From positions 1,349-10,713 of the forward strand of contig JADDPY010000569.1 in assembly GCA_016781635.1 (NCBI GenBank): a DNA stretch of 9,365 nt. The letters are read 5' to 3'. The stretch is from Rubrobacter sp. (lineage in GTDB: Bacteria; Actinomycetota; Rubrobacteria; Rubrobacterales; Rubrobacteraceae). Both the position numbers and the translations under genes were made by a program. This document shows, piece after piece, positions 1 to 7,189 of this stretch (the first letter of the stretch is position 1; every line of letters starts with the position of its first letter). Under the pieces are notes generated by a model. The model was not told the origin of the DNA, made no database searches, and saw nothing but the letters and a program-made list of their open reading frames with translations.

Positions 1-13
1 GCCTTGCCCTCCC

Positions 14-44
14 TTGAGCCGGGTAGTGGCGGGTTTGCTATATT
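14..44 (+). promoter_or_regulatory. Putative promoter of osmC
   Basis: A TTGAGC box (14-19) and a TATATT box (39-44) are separated by 19 bp. The -10 is preceded by TGC, giving an extended -10 (TGN) that can compensate for the long spacer. Transcription would start near 50-52, about 30 nt before the ATG at 81. This argues against the in-frame GTG at 48, which would lie at or before the transcript start. Boxes are read directly; activity is inferred. Confidence 0.5.
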
Positions 45-80
45 TGGGTGGGGGTGGACAAGAGCAGGAAGGTAGGAAGA

Positions 81-518
81 ATGGCTCAGGCGAAGCGCAA
101 GGCGTGCGTGGAGTGGGAAGGTAACCTGCCGAGCGGGCGTGGGACGTTCACCGTGGGGAGCGGGGCGATGGAGGATTTCCCGGTGACGTGGGCGTCCAGG
201 GTGGATCGTCCGGACGGCAGGACCAGCCCCGAGGAGCTTTTAGCCGCCGCTCACGCCTCCTGCTACGCTATGGCACTCTCGCACACGCTGGCCGGTAGGG
301 GAGCCCAGATCGACCAGGTCACCGTCGAGGCCGTCGCGGCGCTCGACGCGGATATGCTCAGGATCACCACCGTCGACCTGGATATCCGGGGGAGCGTATC
401 CGGGTTATCCCAGGAACAGTTTCAGAGCGTGGCCGAGGAGGCCGAGAAGGTCTGTCCCATCTCCAACGCCATCAGGGACAACGTGAAAGTCAGGCTGCGG
501 ACCACCCTGGAGCACTAG
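81..518 (+). CDS. osmC: OsmC-type organic hydroperoxide peroxidase
   Basis: This 145-residue protein is the usual length for OsmC, a cytoplasmic thiol peroxidase that reduces organic hydroperoxides (and peroxide) using two redox cysteines. Visible hallmarks are the N-terminal WEGNLPSGRGTF segment (residues 12-24, with the conserved Arg), SPEELLAAAHASCYAMALS (49-67) containing the peroxidatic Cys61, and EKVCPISNA (122-130) containing the resolving Cys125. The pattern follows E. coli OsmC closely (WEG, PEEL, AAHA-C, GCP-S), so it fits OsmC proper better than Ohr. I chose the ATG at 81 because the purine-rich stretch AGGAAGGTAGGAAG lies just upstream and because the predicted promoter starts transcription after the alternative GTG at 48. 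It stands alone: the next gene is more than 390 bp away. Regulation by stress is known for the family; no specific operator is visible here. Confidence 0.95.
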   Translation: MAQAKRKACVEWEGNLPSGRGTFTVGSGAMEDFPVTWASRVDRPDGRTSPEELLAAAHASCYAMALSHTLAGRGAQIDQVTVEAVAALDADMLRITTVDLDIRGSVSGLSQEQFQSVAEEAEKVCPISNAIRDNVKVRLRTTLEH

Positions 519-909
519 GCCTCCCGGTCGAGCGAGACGCGGTTCTTGGCTTTCATTCTAGCCCTCTAACCCCGGAAAACGGGGACCGTGTGCGCCGGTT
601 TATGGAGAGGCTTCGGAGACCCGGCCGCCTCGGTGATCTACGACGAGGCCCGTGGGTTTTGCGTCCCCGCCTCGCGACGGGTTCGCCTTTGTCGACCGCT
701 CAGTGCTTTTTCGGCTCAAACCGCTTAAACCTTTAACGCTCTATGAAAAACTCAAAAGAACGTATGCCGTAGCTCCGCGCAGCGAAGACTCGTCTTTCGC
801 ACCCTGTCTCTGCCTCATGGGCGGTTTCGGACTTCATCGGCGTTTGTCCGGGACGCAACGGGGTAAAAGCGTTCGGCTGGTAACCGTTCCCGATTCAGGA
901 GGCGACAAG
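519..909. other. Intergenic region, no convincing gene
   Basis: No recognisable protein or RNA family is found between osmC and the leader micro-ORF. Two small hairpins are visible: CCCCG/CGGGG (570-574/580-584, loop GAAAA) and GCCTCG/CGAGGC (627-632/644-649). Neither is followed by a convincing U-tract, though four T lie at 657-660. A notably AT-rich island spans about 718-768, in contrast to the GC-rich surroundings, and may hold a promoter for the downstream dehydrogenase. An open frame from a GTG at 652 to 954 would encode 100 residues, but it matches no family I know and has no clear ribosome site at its start. Confidence 0.5.
897..902 (+). promoter_or_regulatory. Perfect Shine-Dalgarno of leader micro-ORF
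   Basis: AGGAGG sits exactly 7 nt before a GTG at 910. This is the best SD match on the plus strand of the window. It serves the 14-codon ORF, not the dehydrogenase at 951, which is 48 nt away. A second GGAGG (927-931) is inside the micro-ORF and 19 nt from the dehydrogenase ATG, too far for a normal SD. Confidence 0.65.
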
Positions 910-954
910 GTGAAGCTCGCAGCGACGGAGGATTTTTCCGGGGTACGGCGATGA
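910..954 (+). CDS. 14-residue leader micro-ORF overlapping SDR start
   Basis: A GTG-initiated ORF of 14 codons encodes MKLAATEDFSGVRR and ends in TGA at 952-954, so its stop overlaps the dehydrogenase start as ATGA (951-954). It has a perfect AGGAGG with 7-nt spacing. The peptide has no run of a single amino acid, so a classical attenuation leader is not evident. The likely role is translational coupling, in which ribosomes ending at TGA restart on the overlapping ATG. The same frame is open back to 652, so a longer protein cannot be excluded. However, the SD placement favours this short form. Existence as a translated peptide is inferred. Confidence 0.5.
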   Translation: MKLAATEDFSGVRR

Positions 955-1712
955 GCCCCGTTGCCATCGTGACGGCCTCGGATTCGGGGATAGGCCAGGA
1001 GACGGCGAAGGCTCTGGCCGAGGCCGGGTACGATGTCGGGATCACCTACCACGAGGACGAAGCGGGGGCGCGGGAGACGCTGGAGGCGGTCCAGGGCTCG
1101 GGGCGCCGGGGGGAAGTCAGGCGCCTGGACTTGACGGACGGGCCCGGAGCGGCCGGCGTGATAGACGAGCTCGCGGACGCTCTGGGCGGCGTCGACGTTC
1201 TGGTTAATAACGCGGGCACGGGCGACCCGACGGCAGACTTCCTGGAGCTCTCCTACGACGAGTGGCGCAAGGTCCTGGCGACGAACCTCGACGGCGCCTT
1301 TCTCTGCTCGCAGAGGGCTGCGAGCAGGATGGTCGACGCCGGGTCCGGTGGCCGTATCGTGAACATAACCAGCGTCCACGAACACGTCCCACGCGCGGGA
1401 GCGTCGGCGTACTGCGCCTCCAAGGGCGGCCTCGGACTCCTCACAAAGGTTATGGCGATGGAGCTCGCCCAGCACGGCATCCGTGTCAACGCGGTGGCGC
1501 CCGGCGAGATCTCCACCCCCATGACCGGCGCCGAAGATACCGACCCCACGACCATCGAGAAGCCGAACCTGCCCCTCGGCCGCCCCGGTCACGCCCGCGA
1601 GATCGCCGACTTCGTGGTCTTTCTGGCCTCCGAGAAGTCCTCTTACGCCACCGGCCAATCCTTCGTCGTAGACGGGGGCCTGATGCTAATGGCGGCACAG
1701 CTTTCGAGTTGA
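951..1712 (+). CDS. YohF-like short-chain dehydrogenase/reductase (SDR)
   Basis: This 253-residue classical SDR is an NAD(P)-dependent oxidoreductase with a Rossmann fold. The cofactor loop is TASDSGIG (8-15), in which Ala replaces the first Gly of TGxxxGIG. Other motifs are NNAG (86-89), the active-site tetrad N112, S141, Y154 and K158 (YCASK), and the C-terminal ATGQSFVVDGG (233-243). The TASDSGIG loop, the ITSVHEHVP segment (139-147) and the identical length match my recollection of E. coli YohF, an uncharacterised, acetoin-reductase-like SDR; glucose 1-dehydrogenases also share the SVHE segment. The substrate cannot be deduced. The ATG at 951 gives an N-terminus aligned with YohF. No SD lies at the right distance, and the start overlaps the stop of a leader micro-ORF (ATGA), suggesting coupled translation. 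It converges with the channel gene downstream. Confidence 0.92.
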   Translation: MSPVAIVTASDSGIGQETAKALAEAGYDVGITYHEDEAGARETLEAVQGSGRRGEVRRLDLTDGPGAAGVIDELADALGGVDVLVNNAGTGDPTADFLELSYDEWRKVLATNLDGAFLCSQRAASRMVDAGSGGRIVNITSVHEHVPRAGASAYCASKGGLGLLTKVMAMELAQHGIRVNAVAPGEISTPMTGAEDTDPTTIEKPNLPLGRPGHAREIADFVVFLASEKSSYATGQSFVVDGGLMLMAAQLSS

Positions 1713-1713
1713 A

Positions 1714-1728
1714 AAAGCTCTCAGCTTT
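1714..1728 (-). terminator. Weak terminator-like hairpin after channel gene
   Basis: On the minus strand AAAGCT and AGCTTT form a 6-bp stem with a 3-nt loop, ending in a run of five T (1716-1712). It lies about 80 nt past the channel stop codon, just beyond the stop of the converging dehydrogenase. The stem is AT-rich and weak. A second AGCTTT at 1699-1704 could compete for the same arm. A T-run at 1785-1790 with AAAAAAGCC at 1811-1819 is another imperfect pairing in this 96-bp convergent gap. Confidence 0.3.
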
Positions 1729-1808
1729 CCTGCTCAAGCCTCGCAGCTCCTCTTCGGGCGCCACCGGGCAGGGAGTTACGGGCCTTTTTTACTGCTGAGG
1801 GTTGACGC

Positions 1809-2954
1809 TTAAAAAAGCCTCTCGCCCGGCGTTTGAGCAAGCTCGTCGAGCTTGTAGCCGAGGTCTTTGGCCGATGCTTCGAAGAAGGCCCGCACGCGGT
1901 GGGTGTAGGGGAGCCACTCCAGGTAGCGTCCGTACGAGTCCTTGACGTCGGGCGCCTCCTCGATGTGTGCGAGCTCGCGCGTCCAGGATTGCATCTCGAA
2001 GAAGTGTTGCGAATACCAGTCCGGGGGCTCGTCTTCTCCCAAGAGGGCCTTCTCGAAGGCTTCAAAGGAAATAGGGTCCGGAGCATCCTCGAGGCGCCTG
2101 GAGAGAAAGCGACGCTCTACAAAAGCTATGTTCTCGAGCAGACCGGTTATCAGCGTCGGCAGCCAGGGGGTCCGGGTGGCGGGGTGGAAAGCCGGGAGGC
2201 CCCAGCGCAGGGCCCCGGCCGCGCCGCCAATCATGCGGAACGTGTACGGCACCGAGCGGTAGGCCCTGCGGCTGTGGTAGTAGTAGACGACAGGGTAGCG
2301 GCGCACTCCCTCGTAGAGTTCGACCAACCCCCGGTGCAGCTCCATAAGGTGCGCGTCGAGGGCCACGGGCTCGCCCGCCTGGAAGTGCGGGGCAAGGATA
2401 GACCAGGGATTGTCGGTGTCCTGAGCCTGATGGTGTACCCCCGCGGCCATTACGCCCAACTGCTGCAAGACCCCGTAGACCCCGATCACGTAGGTAATAG
2501 CGAGGGTGAGCACGCCGAAACCGAGCAGCGCCTCCGATACGGCGACCAACTGATAGAAGGTGCTCTGGGGGGTTATATCCCCGAACCCGACGGTCGAGAT
2601 AGCGGTCCCGCTCAAGTACAGCGCCTCCAGGAAAGAGGGCTTGAGACCCGGGCTTGAGAAGTAGAACGTCTTCGTATCGATGCTCTCGTAGTAAACGAAA
2701 GCGTAGCCAACGGCGATAAGCAGGATCCAGACCGTAACCGTGGCGGGCACCATAAGAGGAGCCGCCATTGAAAGCCCGAGAGCCCGATACTTGCGGGGCA
2801 AAGGCCGGGTCAAGAAACGCACCAGGTTGAACAGCTTGTTGTACAGGCGGCTGCTCAAGAAACCGAAGCCATCGTAGTGGAGCACGGTGAAGAAGACGTC
2901 TAGTACGCCCAAGAGGATCAGAACGATGCCGACTACCGTGAAAAAGAATCCCAT
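1809..2954 (-). CDS. Potassium channel family membrane protein
   Basis: This protein has 381 residues from the ATG at 2954. Hydrophobic segments are visible at about 2-26, 65-89 and 135-160. A pore helix and selectivity filter, SGTAISTVGFGDITP (115-129, filter TVGFGD 121-126), precede the last one. This is the Ion_trans_2 (two-helix plus pore) core of K+ channels with one extra N-terminal helix. The remaining ~220 residues are predicted to be cytoplasmic and carry no Rossmann GxGxxG, so the usual RCK/TrkA-N gating domain is absent. The region is rich in aromatic and charged residues and contains a mildly hydrophobic stretch (about 240-275). I do not recognise this domain. The frame is open 38 codons further upstream, but MGFFFTVVGIV directly starts the first membrane helix, and a TANNNT box lies 8 nt before it, so I prefer this start. 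Ion specificity for K+ is inferred from the filter. Confidence 0.88.
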   Translation of the reverse strand: MGFFFTVVGIVLILLGVLDVFFTVLHYDGFGFLSSRLYNKLFNLVRFLTRPLPRKYRALGLSMAAPLMVPATVTVWILLIAVGYAFVYYESIDTKTFYFSSPGLKPSFLEALYLSGTAISTVGFGDITPQSTFYQLVAVSEALLGFGVLTLAITYVIGVYGVLQQLGVMAAGVHHQAQDTDNPWSILAPHFQAGEPVALDAHLMELHRGLVELYEGVRRYPVVYYYHSRRAYRSVPYTFRMIGGAAGALRWGLPAFHPATRTPWLPTLITGLLENIAFVERRFLSRRLEDAPDPISFEAFEKALLGEDEPPDWYSQHFFEMQSWTRELAHIEEAPDVKDSYGRYLEWLPYTHRVRAFFEASAKDLGYKLDELAQTPGERLF

Positions 2955-2962
2955 AGTTCGAC

Positions 2963-2968
2963 AGTCTA
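2963..2968 (-). promoter_or_regulatory. Candidate leaderless -10 box of channel gene
   Basis: On the minus strand TAGACT lies 8 nt before the ATG at 2954, which fits the TANNNT box of actinobacterial leaderless transcripts that begin at the start codon. No good -35 box and only a poor SD (GGGTAG) are visible. The pattern is read directly; promoter function is inferred. Confidence 0.35.
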
Positions 2969-3076
2969 CCCGCAACGGCGCTTTACGTACCCTCAGGCCG
3001 GTTCGCCGTTTGATCGCCCTCGAGCGCGGATATTCGGCCGTCGAAGCGAGAGAAAGCAGAAGGGACAAACAAACGC

Positions 3077-3378
3077 GTGCAGCGCGACGAGTTCGTCAAG
3101 CGGGTCGTAGAGATCGGGGACCGTTTCGAGGCCGAGAGAGCCATCAAAGCTACCTTCGAAACTTTGAACAGAGGTTTGCGGGGAACGAGCCCAACAACCT
3201 CGCCTCTCAAATCCCCGACAACCTCGCGGATCCCCTACAGGGCGAGGGCGGACGGTAGAACTTCGCAGCGCTCGCCGAGTTCTACCGTAGGGTCGCGGAG
3301 AAGGAGGGCGTCGACGAGAGCCAGGCCATCCGCCGTCCTCTCGCGCCGGTAGTCCCACGGCGGGTAGACGCCCTCGAA
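3077..3378 (+). pseudogene. Broken DUF2267 gene
   Basis: The frame from the GTG at 3077 begins QRDEFVKRVVEIGDRFEAERAIKATFETLNRGL, the typical opening of a DUF2267 domain. Near 3178-3184 the similarity moves to another frame (equivalent to loss of one base) and continues NEPNNLASQIPDNLADPLQGEGGR, the LA.QLP..LA..L part of the domain. That frame meets an in-frame TAG at 3256-3258. Beyond it the same frame continues NFAALAEFYRRVAEKEGVDESQA, the start of the second DUF2267 repeat half. Similarity fades around 3345-3380, and the frame stays open to 3468, antisense to the 3' end of the carboxylase alpha gene. An upstream AAGGGA (3060-3065) may be the old ribosome site. DUF2267 proteins are small helical proteins of unknown function. 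Two independent lesions make a true pseudogene more likely than a single read error. Confidence 0.8.
3252..3288. repeat. 11-bp perfect inverted repeat
   Basis: ACGGTAGAACT (3252-3262) and AGTTCTACCGT (3278-3288) are exact reverse complements with a 15-nt loop. The right arm is the part of the DUF2267 remnant coding EFYR; the left arm contains its premature TAG. No T-run follows on either strand, so it is not a standard intrinsic terminator, although it lies about 100 nt past the stop of the carboxylase alpha gene and could stabilise that mRNA's 3' end. Confidence 0.7.
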
Positions 3379-3389
3379 AAGGGGAGACC

Positions 3390-5410
3390 CTACCCGTCCC
3401 CCTCCTCCCGCCGCTTCCTCACCTCCGCGAGCACGGCCCCGCCCCCGACCAGTTCGCCCTCGCCGTAAGGGAGAGCGTCCACGATGCCCGCATGCGGCGC
3501 CGACACCGTCTGCTCCATCTTCATTGCCTCGAGCACCAGAAGAGGCTGCCCCTCCTCGACCTCGTCACCCTCTCCCACCATCACCTTCACGACCGTCCCC
3601 GGCATCGGCGCGACGAGGCTCGCCCCGCCCGACGGCCCGACGGCATCCCCCTCCGCCGAAGGAGGCACCGGTCCCTCCAAGCGATAGGAGACGCCGTCGA
3701 GGTTTACCCACACGAGCCCCCCCTCGCCGTGCACGAATCCGCCCGCCACGGGCCTGCCATCGACGAAGATCCGGAGGGAACCCCGATACAGGGGGGCGAC
3801 AACCTCGACCACCGACGCCTCGCCGTCCGCGACCATCTCCCAGCGGGAGGAGACCTTCCCCGTCCGGGAGGCAAGAACCTCACGCTCCCCATCCGCCGCC
3901 CCATACACGAGGCGAGTCGCCCCGCCGAGGCGCCACGGACCGGCCTCGAACGGGTCACCGTCCGGAGCACCGATCCCCGAGAGCTCCCCCGCTGCCGCGA
4001 GGAGAACTGCCTCGCGCGGGGGCACGAGCTCCTCTTCGAGCTTCGTAAGCCCGTGTTCTTCGAGAAATCCCGTCGTGGTCTCGCCCGCCGCGAACGCGGG
4101 TGTTCGGGTGATGCGCTCGAGGAGCGGCAGGTTCGTCGTCACGCCGAGGACCCGGAGGTCTGCGAGCGCCCGGCGAAGCCTGGCGACCGCCGCGCCGCGG
4201 TCGGGACCGTGCACGATGAGCTTGGAGATCATAGGGTCGTAGCTGAGGGAGACCTCGTCGCCGGCCTCTACCCCCGAGTCGTTTCTGATGCCGGGCCCCT
4301 CGGGGAGTGCGAAGTCTAGGAGCCTGCCGCCGGAGGGGAGCCCGGTATACGGGTCCTCGGCGTAGAGGCGGACCTCAATCGCCGCACCACGCGGTGAGAC
4401 ATCTTCCTGGCCGAAAGGCAGAGAGGCTCGCCGGAGGCCACCAGAAGCTGCAGGTGGACGAGGTCGAAGCCCGTCACGAGCTCGGTGACGGGATGCTCGA
4501 CCTGCAAGCGAGCGTTCATCTCGAGAAAGTAGAACTCGTTCCCGCTCAGGAGGAATTCGACGGTTCCGGCGTTCTCGTAGCCGGCTGCTCGCGCCAGGCG
4601 AACCGCAGCCTCGCCCATCTTATCCCTGAGCCCCTCGTCCAGCACGGGCGAAGGGGCCTCCTCCAGGATCTTCTGGTGCCTGCGCTGTATGGAGCACTCT
4701 CGCTCACAGAGGTGGACCACGTTCCCGTGGCGGTCGGCCATGACCTGCACCTCGACGTGGCGCGGGTCTTCGACGAGCTTCTCCAGAAAAACGGAGCCTT
4801 CCCCGAAGGCGGCCTCGGCCTCCCGTTTCGCGCTCCGGATAGCCTCCGGGAAGTCTTTCGGGTCATGCACAGGGCGCATCCCGCGTCCCCCGCCCCCGGC
4901 GCTCGCCTTCACGAGGACGGGAAAGCCGATCCCCTCCGCCTCCTCCAGCAGACCCTCGTCGGAGTCGTCTTCCCCCGCGTAGCCGGGGATCGTCGGAATA
5001 CCGGCTTCACGGGCGAGCTTCTTGGCCCGCACCTTGTCCCCGAGCCTCTCCATCGCCTCCGGAGGGGGCCCGACCCAGGTTATCCTGGCCTCCCCTACCG
5101 CCCGCGCGAAGGCGGCGCTCTCGGAGAGGAAGCCGTAGCCCGGGTGGACGGCCTCGGCGCCGGTCCTCTTCGCTACCTCCACGAGCTTCTCGACGTTCAG
5201 GTAGCTCTCCGCCGCGGTGGCGGGGCCTATGCGGTGGGCCTCGTCGGCGAGGCGGACGTGCATCGCATCCCTGTCGGCATCCGAGTAGACGGCGACGGAC
5301 CGGATGCCGAGCTCGCGGCAGGCCCGGATCACGCGCACCGCTATCTCCCCGCGGTTCGCCACGAGCAGCCGCTCGAAAGGCGCTGCGCTTTCGTTCACGC
5401 TCTCCCCCAT
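3390..5410 (-). pseudogene. Acyl-CoA carboxylase alpha (biotin) subunit, frameshifted
   Basis: This is the alpha subunit of a methylcrotonyl/geranyl/propionyl-type carboxylase. It carboxylates its own biotin with ATP and bicarbonate and hands CO2 to the beta subunit. From the ATG at 5410 (SD GGAGG, 10 nt away): biotin carboxylase N domain (12-125, LLVANRGEIAVRVIRA), ATP-grasp (glycine loop ASAGGGGRGM 169-178, HQK 245-247, catalytic EMNARLQVEHPVTE 297-310), then a break after GEPL (residue 330). The next frame resumes immediately with PFGQEDVSPRGAAIEVRLYAEDP (BC C-terminal domain), continues through a middle region and ends in a biotinyl domain, LEAMKMEQ, with biotin-Lys codon 3519-3521. The break coincides with AGAGAG at 4420-4425; removing one AG restores a 672-residue protein, the usual length. 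The open halves are 4316-5410 and 3390 to about 4425. It follows the beta gene after 76 nt. It could be a real frameshift or a base-call error. Confidence 0.85.
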
Positions 5411-5486
5411 CGGGACGCATCCTCCGCTACCCGTCGTCCTTGGCGATCGGTCATCGTTCCCACCCTTCCCCGTAGCCCAGCACGGG

Positions 5487-7094
5487 TCACATCCTGAACA
5501 CGCCGAACCGGGTCTCTTCGATTGGGGCGTTGGCGGCGGCGGAGAGGCCAAGCCCCAGGGCCATCCTCGTGTCGGATGGCTCGATCACGCCGTCGTCCCA
5601 GAGCCTCGCAGTCGAGTGGTAGGGGTTCCCTTCCCTCTCGTACTTCTCGAGGATGGGCCGCTTGAACTCCTCGCGCCCGGGCTCACTCATCTCCTTGCCC
5701 TCACGCTTCATGGCCTCCTCGCGCACCGTAAGCAGGACGTTCGCCGCCTGCGGCCCGCCCATCACGCTGATGCGCGCGTTCGGCCACGCGAAGAGGAGAC
5801 GCGGCGAGTACGCGCGGCCACACATCCCGTAGTTGCCGGCACCGAAAGAGCCCCCGATGACGATGGTGAACTTCGGGACGTTCGCGTTGGCGACCGCCAT
5901 CACGAGCTTCGCCCCGTCCTTCGCGATGCCGCCGTTTTCGTACTCGCGGCCTACCATGAAGCCGGTGATGTTCTGCAGGAAGACGAGCGGGATGCCGCGC
6001 GAGCAGCACAACTCTATAAAGTGCGCGCCCTTCTGGGCGCTCTCGGAGAACAGGATACCGTTGTTGGCGAGGATGCCGACCGGGTGGCCCATGATGCGCG
6101 AGAAGCCGCAGACCAGCGTCTCCCCGTAGCGCGGCTTGAACTCGTGCATCCGCGAGCCGTCTACTACGCGGGCTATGACCTCCCGCACGTCGTAGCCCTG
6201 GCGCGGGTCGAGCGGGACGACGCCGATAATCTCCGCCGGGTCGTAAAGGGGCTCCTCGGGCTTCTCCACGGCCCAGGGGACCTCTTTGGAGCGGTTCAGG
6301 TTCGCCACGATCTGGCGGACTATGCCCAGGGCGTGCTCGTCGTTCTCCGCGAGGTGGTCGGCGACCCCGGAGAGGCGCGTGTGGACGTCGGCCCCACCGA
6401 GGTCTTCCGCGCTCACCTCCTCGCCCGTCGCGGCCTTCACCAGGGGAGGTCCGCCGAGGAAGATCGTACCCTCACCCTTCACGATCACGACCTCGTCGCT
6501 CATCGCCGGCACGTATGCCCCGCCCGCCGTGCAACTGCCCATGACGGCCGAGATCTGGGGTATCCCCTTCGCGCTCATCCTGGCCTGGTTGTAGAAGATG
6601 CGCCCGAAGTGGTCCCGATCCGGGAATACCTCGTCCTGCAACGGCAGAAACGCCCCGCCCGAGTCCACGAGGTAGACGCAGGGCAAATGGTTCTGCTCGG
6701 CGACCTCCTGTGCCCGGAGGTGCTTTTTGACGGTCATCGGATAGTACGTGCCGCCCTTGACGGTCGCGTCGTTGGCGACGACGACGACCTCCCTGCCCGA
6801 GACGCGCCCGATCCCCGTTACGATCCCGGCCGAGGGCACACCGCCGTCGTACATGCCGTACGCGGCGAGCGGCGAGAGCTCCAGAAAGGCCGTCCCCGGG
6901 TCCAGAAGCCTCTCCACCCGGTCGCGCACGGGCATTTTGCCGCGGTCCTCGTGGCGTCTTTTGGCCTTCTCGCCGCCCCCCGCGCGGGCCTCGGCCTGCC
7001 GCTCGCGGAGCTCCTTCAAGAGTTCCTCGTAGGCCCCGGCATTCTTCTCGAATTTCTCGCCCCCCCTGTACACGAGGGTCTTGAGCTTCGTCAT
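5487..7094 (-). CDS. mccB: Methylcrotonyl-CoA-type carboxylase beta subunit
   Basis: At 535 residues this has the full length of the carboxyltransferase subunit of methylcrotonyl-CoA carboxylase (leucine catabolism: 3-methylcrotonyl-CoA to 3-methylglutaconyl-CoA). Two crotonase-like halves are visible. The N-terminal half includes [19 protein letters not shown] (114-132), [16 protein letters not shown] (144-159), [16 protein letters not shown] (186-201) and [17 protein letters not shown] (211-227). The C-terminal half has [20 protein letters not shown] (378-397) and [19 protein letters not shown] (414-432), with [13 protein letters not shown] (435-447). These are diagnostic for the MCC/geranyl-CoA carboxylase branch rather than propionyl- or acetyl-CoA carboxylase. 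Geranyl-CoA carboxylase (AtuC) remains possible. The ATG at 7094 has no SD, but TAACAT lies 6 nt upstream, suggesting a leaderless mRNA. The alpha subunit gene follows on the same strand, so the two form an operon. Confidence 0.93.
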   Translation of the reverse strand: MTKLKTLVYRGGEKFEKNAGAYEELLKELRERQAEARAGGGEKAKRRHEDRGKMPVRDRVERLLDPGTAFLELSPLAAYGMYDGGVPSAGIVTGIGRVSGREVVVVANDATVKGGTYYPMTVKKHLRAQEVAEQNHLPCVYLVDSGGAFLPLQDEVFPDRDHFGRIFYNQARMSAKGIPQISAVMGSCTAGGAYVPAMSDEVVIVKGEGTIFLGGPPLVKAATGEEVSAEDLGGADVHTRLSGVADHLAENDEHALGIVRQIVANLNRSKEVPWAVEKPEEPLYDPAEIIGVVPLDPRQGYDVREVIARVVDGSRMHEFKPRYGETLVCGFSRIMGHPVGILANNGILFSESAQKGAHFIELCCSRGIPLVFLQNITGFMVGREYENGGIAKDGAKLVMAVANANVPKFTIVIGGSFGAGNYGMCGRAYSPRLLFAWPNARISVMGGPQAANVLLTVREEAMKREGKEMSEPGREEFKRPILEKYEREGNPYHSTARLWDDGVIEPSDTRMALGLGLSAAANAPIEETRFGVFRM

Positions 7095-7100
7095 GCAGCC

Positions 7101-7106
7101 ATGTTA
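7101..7106 (-). promoter_or_regulatory. Candidate leaderless -10 box of mccB
   Basis: On the minus strand TAACAT ends 6 nt before the mccB ATG, fitting the actinobacterial TANNNT box. There is no SD and no clear -35. It is divergent from the DUF2007 promoter about 70 bp away, so the carboxylase operon can be transcribed independently of the dehydrogenase operon further upstream. Confidence 0.4.
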
Positions 7107-7176
7107 GACAGCGCGGGGCCCGCGCCACCGGCGCCATGTATTAGACCGCGAGTGAGTTGACCGCGTTGCGGCGCGT

Positions 7177-7182
7177 TACACT
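7177..7182 (+). promoter_or_regulatory. Candidate leaderless -10 box of DUF2007 gene
   Basis: TACACT ends exactly 7 nt before the GTG at 7190, the classic spacing for a leaderless transcript beginning at the start codon. A TTGACC at 7157-7162 resembles a -35 box, but the 14-bp spacer is shorter than normal. No SD is present upstream of the GTG. This box decides the choice of start over TTG 7157 and GTG 7184. Confidence 0.45.
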
Positions 7183-7189
7183 GGTGCGC

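Noticed and set aside
570..584. CCCCG-GAAAA-CGGGG hairpin as osmC terminator
   Set aside because: Only a 5-bp stem and no U-tract follows; insufficient to call a terminator.
652..954. 100-residue plus-strand ORF upstream of the dehydrogenase
   Set aside because: No recognisable family and no SD at 652. Only its last 15 codons follow a proper SD, so I annotated the short form instead.
834..1658. 274-codon minus-strand frame opposite the dehydrogenase
   Set aside because: Shadow of the SDR gene, whose motifs are all present on the plus strand.
1781..1819. GGCCTTTTTT / AAAAAAGCC pairing as a bidirectional terminator
   Set aside because: The stem needs a bulge, is mostly A-T and has a 20-nt loop; part lies in the channel coding end.
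1833..2657. 274-codon plus-strand frame opposite the channel gene
   Set aside because: The opposite strand encodes a clear K+-channel filter and membrane helices; this frame has low-complexity composition and no ribosome site.
4420..4425. Programmed ribosomal frameshift in the carboxylase alpha gene
   Set aside because: No slippery heptamer or obvious downstream stimulatory structure. The exact restoration by removing one dinucleotide repeat favours an indel.
5304..7160. 618-codon open frame on the plus strand, antisense to mccB
   Set aside because: It mirrors the strongly conserved mccB gene. The predicted protein is Arg/His/Val-rich with no domain; such long antisense frames are common in GC-rich genes.
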